41,663 nucleotides of DNA from Polyangiaceae bacterium (GTDB lineage Bacteria; Myxococcota_A; Polyangia; Polyangiales; Polyangiaceae), in assembly GCA_013361525.1 (NCBI GenBank), contig JABFXY010000181.1, forward strand, positions 1 to 41,663, in the 5' to 3' direction. A program made the position numbers and the translations under genes. Positions 39,591 through 41,663 of the stretch are shown here, one piece after another; the first letter of the stretch is position 1; every line of letters begins with the position of its first letter. Under the pieces are notes generated by a model that was not told the DNA's origin, searched no databases, and worked only from the letters and a program-made list of their open reading frames with translations.

Positions 39591-40345
39591 CAGGTCTTCG
39601 TTTTGAAGAACTTCCCGTAGAGGCCTTTTCGGACCTCTTTTCGCTCCGGGAGCTTCGCCGCGGGAGCCTCGGGGGCCGGCTGCGGAACGGGCTGTTCGAC
39701 GTCGCGCAGCTGCGCGCCCCATGGATCCTTGTTCGGCTCCGATGCCGGCGCGGGCGCGCTGCGCTCGGACGGTGCAGGCGCTGCAACGTGGAAGTAGCGA
39801 GGATCTTCGTTGCGCGGCAGTGGCCTCGGAGCGAGCTCGGTCGCCGGCGGAACCGATGCCGGTGGCTCGGCGACGAGGGTCCCCGACAGCGCGTGCCCGG
39901 CGGGCTGAACGTGGTCCCGAACCTCGGACCAAGGCGCGCGCGGGGGCAGCTGACTCGCGCGTTCGGACTCCGACGGAGCGTGAGGATGTGATGCGCCGGC
40001 AAACGGCACTGCCGGACCATTCAATCGGAGAGGGATGGCCTGCGTCGCCGGCGGCACTTCCTCCTCCGGAACGAGCGGCGGCAAGCCTGCGACGAGCGAC
40101 GCGATATCCCCGAGCACGACCGTCCCTTCGAGCGGGTGTGCAGCGGGCCTGCCGGGCGGAGCGACCACGACCGCCGGGCGCGGGGTCGGCTGCGGCGCGG
40201 GGAGCTCGACGGTCTTTCGTGGCGGCGCAGGGAGCTCGACGGTCGCGTTCGCCCCTCGCGGACGCTCGGGAACGGGCGCAGCGGGCGGCTCGATGACGAC
40301 CGTTCCGGTCAGCGGATTGGTTCGCGGCGGTTTGTTTTCAGGCAT
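39590..40345 (-). CDS. Pro-rich, low-complexity protein with repeated GTVV motifs
   Basis: 251 aa from the ATG at 40345; an in-frame start at 40747 would overlap the next gene. The protein is Pro/Ala-rich throughout, with three copies of a short motif: NPLTGTVVIEPP at the start, HPLEGTVVLGD in the middle and HALSGTLVAEPP later, each followed by a Pro-rich spacer. It ends in a basic patch (RKEVRKGLYGKFFKTKT). There is no signal peptide or membrane helix. Similar (H/N)(P/A)LxGT(V/L) words occur in some myxobacterial proteins, but I cannot name a family. It may be a cytoplasmic scaffold or binding partner. The 134 bases before the peptidase gene's end (40346-40479) hold nothing recognisable. Confidence 0.55.
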   Translation of the reverse strand: MPENKPPRTNPLTGTVVIEPPAAPVPERPRGANATVELPAPPRKTVELPAPQPTPRPAVVVAPPGRPAAHPLEGTVVLGDIASLVAGLPPLVPEEEVPPATQAIPLRLNGPAVPFAGASHPHAPSESERASQLPPRAPWSEVRDHVQPAGHALSGTLVAEPPASVPPATELAPRPLPRNEDPRYFHVAAPAPSERSAPAPASEPNKDPWGAQLRDVEQPVPQPAPEAPAAKLPERKEVRKGLYGKFFKTKT

Positions 40346-40479
40346 CACGCGTCGCTCGCTCGATGAAGGTATCACCGCCCCCGAGACGAGGAAACGTGGC
40401 TCGACTTTCGCGCGTTTCACACGCGATCGAACGCGCGATCCAGGGGATCGCCGGCCGAGGTGACCACGTGACGAAGGCG

Positions 40480-41663
40480 TCAGAAGCCGCGAGGAACGGG
40501 CAATCCCTGCAAGACCGACGGGTTCATCGGGAGCTGCCACGTCCCCGTGCTGGTCGATGGCCACGACGCATTTCCAGGCGCCGGCAGGCACGCGAGCCCG
40601 GGGATGCACAGCCCATTGCCGGCGTTTCCCGGCGGGGAGCCGCCGTCGGTCGGCGTCGACGACAGCGTCGCGCGGATTCGATAGCCCCAATTCATATGGG
40701 TGCGCAGCATGCTCTCCGGAATGATTGCGCGACCATTGCGCCCCCACCCCTGCCCCCAGCTGTTCTTGAATACGAATTCACGACCATAAGGTCCAACACG
40801 ATAGCCCTCCAGCACGACCGCATGGTTTTCGCCCGCGGACTCGGGCGGGTAATAAGGTAGATAACCGGTCCGCTCCACTTCGGGGCTTTGCCACGCAGGG
40901 CGATAGAAGCGCAGCGCGACCCAAATGCTCTCGCCGTCCGCCAAGAGAGCGGCCATCTGATTGGGATCGGTGCCCTCGGCGAGCTCCTCGAATTGGTCGA
41001 TACGAACGAACCCCGACGCGTCCGCGCGGGCTCGCTCGTTCATCAGCCCGGGATCGGACCATGCCGAGCCGGGGCTCACACCATAATAGGAGCCACACGA
41101 GCCGACTTGGCTGCCGTCGCGCGCGAACCGGCACGCGCGCGACGGGTCGTACGGCCATACCGTCTCCGCCGTCATGGGTCGGCCGCGAATCGTCTCGAGA
41201 CCATTGCCGGTATAGGTGGTGAACACGTGCAGCGGCGAGCTCACGTCACCGCGCTGCGACCGGCGCGCGACGTTGTCGAGCACGCTCGAGACGGCGAAAC
41301 CCGCGCAGGCGCCGACTTGCTGCTGGTCCTTCACCGGCCCGCTCAACCCGCGCTCGTCGAGGTCGACGTAGCGGGGAAGCGTCGCAGCGACGATTTGCCG
41401 CGGGATGAACGACGTCGCGCCGGCAACCTTCTTCATGGCGGCGCAATCGATCATCGAAGCGAGCTCTTTTGGCATTCCCGGTGCCGGACACGGAAGATCC
41501 TGCGAGAGCGAGCCGAGCAGCGTGCTCCACCCGCCGGCGGGCGGAGCCATCGTCGGGTAGGTCGCCGAAGGAGAGGTCGGCTGCCCAGGACCGCGCGGCT
41601 CGGGCGCGCGGCTGCAACCGACGAATCCCAGGGCGAGACTGATCCCCAACAAGGTCCGCTTCA
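40480..41663 (-). CDS. Papain-like (C1) cysteine peptidase lipoprotein, start cut by window edge
   Basis: The last complete in-frame codons before the window ends read KRT in front of a TTG at 41652, and the next base pair would complete an ATG, so the true start is probably one base outside. The N-terminus then reads as a lipoprotein signal with the lipobox GFVGC. The catalytic domain has the Gln and Cys of the C1 fold in VKDQQQVGACAGFAVSSVLD, the His in GENHAVVLEGY and the Asn in FKNSWGQGWGRNG, in the right order. Extra cysteines (ACRFARDGSQVGSCGSYYG) may form a disulfide. The C-terminal 60 residues are a Pro/Gly/Ser-rich extension with two cysteines. It should act at the cell surface. A proregion is short or absent. 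Confidence 0.88.
   Translation of the reverse strand, partial: KRTLLGISLALGFVGCSRAPEPRGPGQPTSPSATYPTMAPPAGGWSTLLGSLSQDLPCPAPGMPKELASMIDCAAMKKVAGATSFIPRQIVAATLPRYVDLDERGLSGPVKDQQQVGACAGFAVSSVLDNVARRSQRGDVSSPLHVFTTYTGNGLETIRGRPMTAETVWPYDPSRACRFARDGSQVGSCGSYYGVSPGSAWSDPGLMNERARADASGFVRIDQFEELAEGTDPNQMAALLADGESIWVALRFYRPAWQSPEVERTGYLPYYPPESAGENHAVVLEGYRVGPYGREFVFKNSWGQGWGRNGRAIIPESMLRTHMNWGYRIRATLSSTPTDGGSPPGNAGNGLCIPGLACLPAPGNASWPSTSTGTWQLPMNPSVLQGLPVPRGF

Noticed and set aside
40480..41652. The TTG at 41652 as the true start of the C1 peptidase
   Set aside because: The bases up to the window edge add KRT in frame and end in TG of a probable ATG, giving a better lipoprotein signal.

Overview
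The window looks like a stretch of chromosome from a high-GC myxobacterium (Myxococcota, probably a Polyangiales-type relative). The main reasons are a C-terminal MYXO-CTERM sorting tail on a trypsin-like protease (13668-15017), many predicted lipoproteins with Gly/Ser/Asp-rich linkers, a cysteine-rich multi-repeat lipoprotein with a MopE-type motif and propeller-like repeats, and long antisense open frames of the kind very high GC content produces. I see no rRNA, tRNA, insertion sequence, phage gene, integrase or CRISPR array. Genes are tightly packed and several neighbours share start and stop codons (TAGTG, TAATG, GTGA).

Layout. 1-6811: a TMTC-like polytopic membrane protein with TPR repeats (5' end outside the window) faces a leftward operon of two tandem membrane sulfatase/LTA-synthase-type proteins and a short HutF-like amidohydrolase. 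6910-8458: a SprT-like metalloprotease/DUF2786 fusion and a small exported protein. 8459-9623: 1.16 kb with no credible gene, holding a degenerate array of direct and inverted repeats. 9624-13444: leftward genes for a HIT hydrolase, a large lipoprotein, a lactonase-like metallo-beta-lactamase-fold enzyme and an exported isoaspartyl methyltransferase. 13668-21299: mostly surface or exported proteins (MYXO-CTERM protease, Pro/Gly-rich membrane protein, seven-repeat lipoprotein, small membrane protein, Gly-rich lipoprotein, a short cytosolic protein, a two-CxxCH lipoprotein).

21310-28062: the most interesting block, a compact leftward six-gene run: FIST sensor protein, acyl carrier protein, acyl-CoA-dehydrogenase-like flavoprotein, stand-alone amino-acid adenylation enzyme, tandem-GNAT acyltransferase, DNA photolyase. 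The middle three have the composition of the known cassettes that load an amino acid on a carrier protein and desaturate it (the proline-to-pyrrole type), but no polyketide synthase, NRPS or halogenase accompanies them here. An acyltransferase sits in their place.

28160-31984: PP2C phosphatase, an AraC-type regulator divergent from a Tat-exported aldo/keto reductase lipoprotein, and a lipoprotein with an LprI-like region. 32130-37607: a housekeeping run ddl-aroA-cmk (D-Ala-D-Ala ligase, EPSP synthase, cytidylate kinase) followed by two proteins of unknown function, one a likely lipoprotein and one membrane anchored. 37621-38481: a DUF1295 membrane gene broken by one in-frame TAG. 38506-41663: two lipoproteins (one a papain-like peptidase whose start codon is cut by the window edge) around a Pro-rich protein of unknown function.

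All calls were made by reading motifs by eye; no database search was run. Start codons were chosen from signal peptides, ribosome-binding sites and overlaps, and are the least certain part of many entries.
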